Part shown: piece by piece, positions 6,375 through 6,427 of the stretch
Layout: each line of letters opens with the position of its first letter
Numbering within the stretch: the stretch's first letter is position 1
From: VFMC01 sp031404435
Lineage (GTDB): Bacteria; Actinomycetota; Acidimicrobiia; Acidimicrobiales; Ilumatobacteraceae
Assembly (NCBI GenBank): GCA_031404435.1
Contig: JANNHO010000437.1
Coordinates: 1 to 6,427 of the forward strand
Direction of reading: 5' to 3'
Length of the DNA: 6,427 nucleotides
Notes under the pieces: model-generated
The model's database searches: none
Told to the model about the DNA's origin: nothing
Seen by the model: the letters and a program-made list of their open reading frames with translations, nothing else
Translations under genes and position numbers: made by a program

Positions 6375-6427
6375 CCGGCCACCCCTGACATCGAAGCCGT
6401 CACGACCGGCTCATCGGTCGACACCGA
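6371..6427 (-). CDS. 3' end of an upstream gene, possibly the paired ABC permease (partial)
   Basis: Of the three - strand frames entering from the right edge, two hit TGA within the edge segment. The third stays open for 18 codons and ends with a TGA at 6373-6371, overlapping the permease ATG as ATGA. The visible tail is SVSTDEPVVTASMSGVAG, a polar, probably flexible C terminus without a recognisable motif. The same overlap type occurs at two other junctions of this operon. BMP-type transporters usually encode two permeases in tandem, so a YufP/NupP-like permease is the likeliest owner, but this rests on context only. Confidence 0.6.
   Translation of the reverse strand, partial: SVSTDEPVVTASMSGVAG
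6382..6386 (-). promoter_or_regulatory. Shine-Dalgarno of the permease
   Basis: AGGGG on the - strand, 7 nt before the ATG at 6374, within the last codons of the preceding partial gene. Confidence 0.5.

Overview
The window is GC-rich and almost fully coding, with very short or overlapping gene junctions and frequent GTG starts. This suits a high-GC actinobacterium. The heavy use of TCGA/GATC-type words reminds me of Acidimicrobiia (Ilumatobacter-like), but that placement is only an impression. No rRNA, tRNA, mobile element, CRISPR array or phage gene is visible.

Two gene clusters converge. On the + strand (1-1753) lie three genes: a VOC/glyoxalase-fold protein whose N-terminal part is cut off by an in-frame TAG at the window edge, a SnoaL/NTF2-like protein, and an aldo/keto reductase. 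They are joined by two 4-nt GTGA stop/start overlaps. A gap of about 130 nt without a clear terminator (1754-1884) separates them from the - strand cluster.

The - strand cluster, read from 6427 down to 1885, has five members: the last 18 codons of an unidentified gene, an inner-membrane ABC permease of the BMP/nucleoside-importer type, a zinc-less medium-chain oxidoreductase, a COMT-type methyltransferase, and a TRZ/ATZ-type amidohydrolase (cytosine/guanine deaminase superfamily). Three of its four junctions are 4-nt ATGA/GTGA overlaps. The fourth is a 19-nt gap holding a strong Shine-Dalgarno. It therefore looks like one transcript whose promoter lies beyond the right edge.

Inference: the - strand operon imports a small molecule, perhaps a nucleoside-, purine- or other N-heterocycle-like compound, and processes it by redox, methyl transfer and hydrolytic deamination or dechlorination-type chemistry. 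The + strand cluster adds more small-molecule enzymes (carbonyl reduction, a VOC fold, a SnoaL fold). I do not recognise this set as a named pathway. Two enzymes lack a residue that is usual in their families: the methyltransferase has Arg where the catalytic His would be, and the amidohydrolase has Pro where an HxxE Glu would be. The substrate and exact chemistry cannot be read from the sequence.
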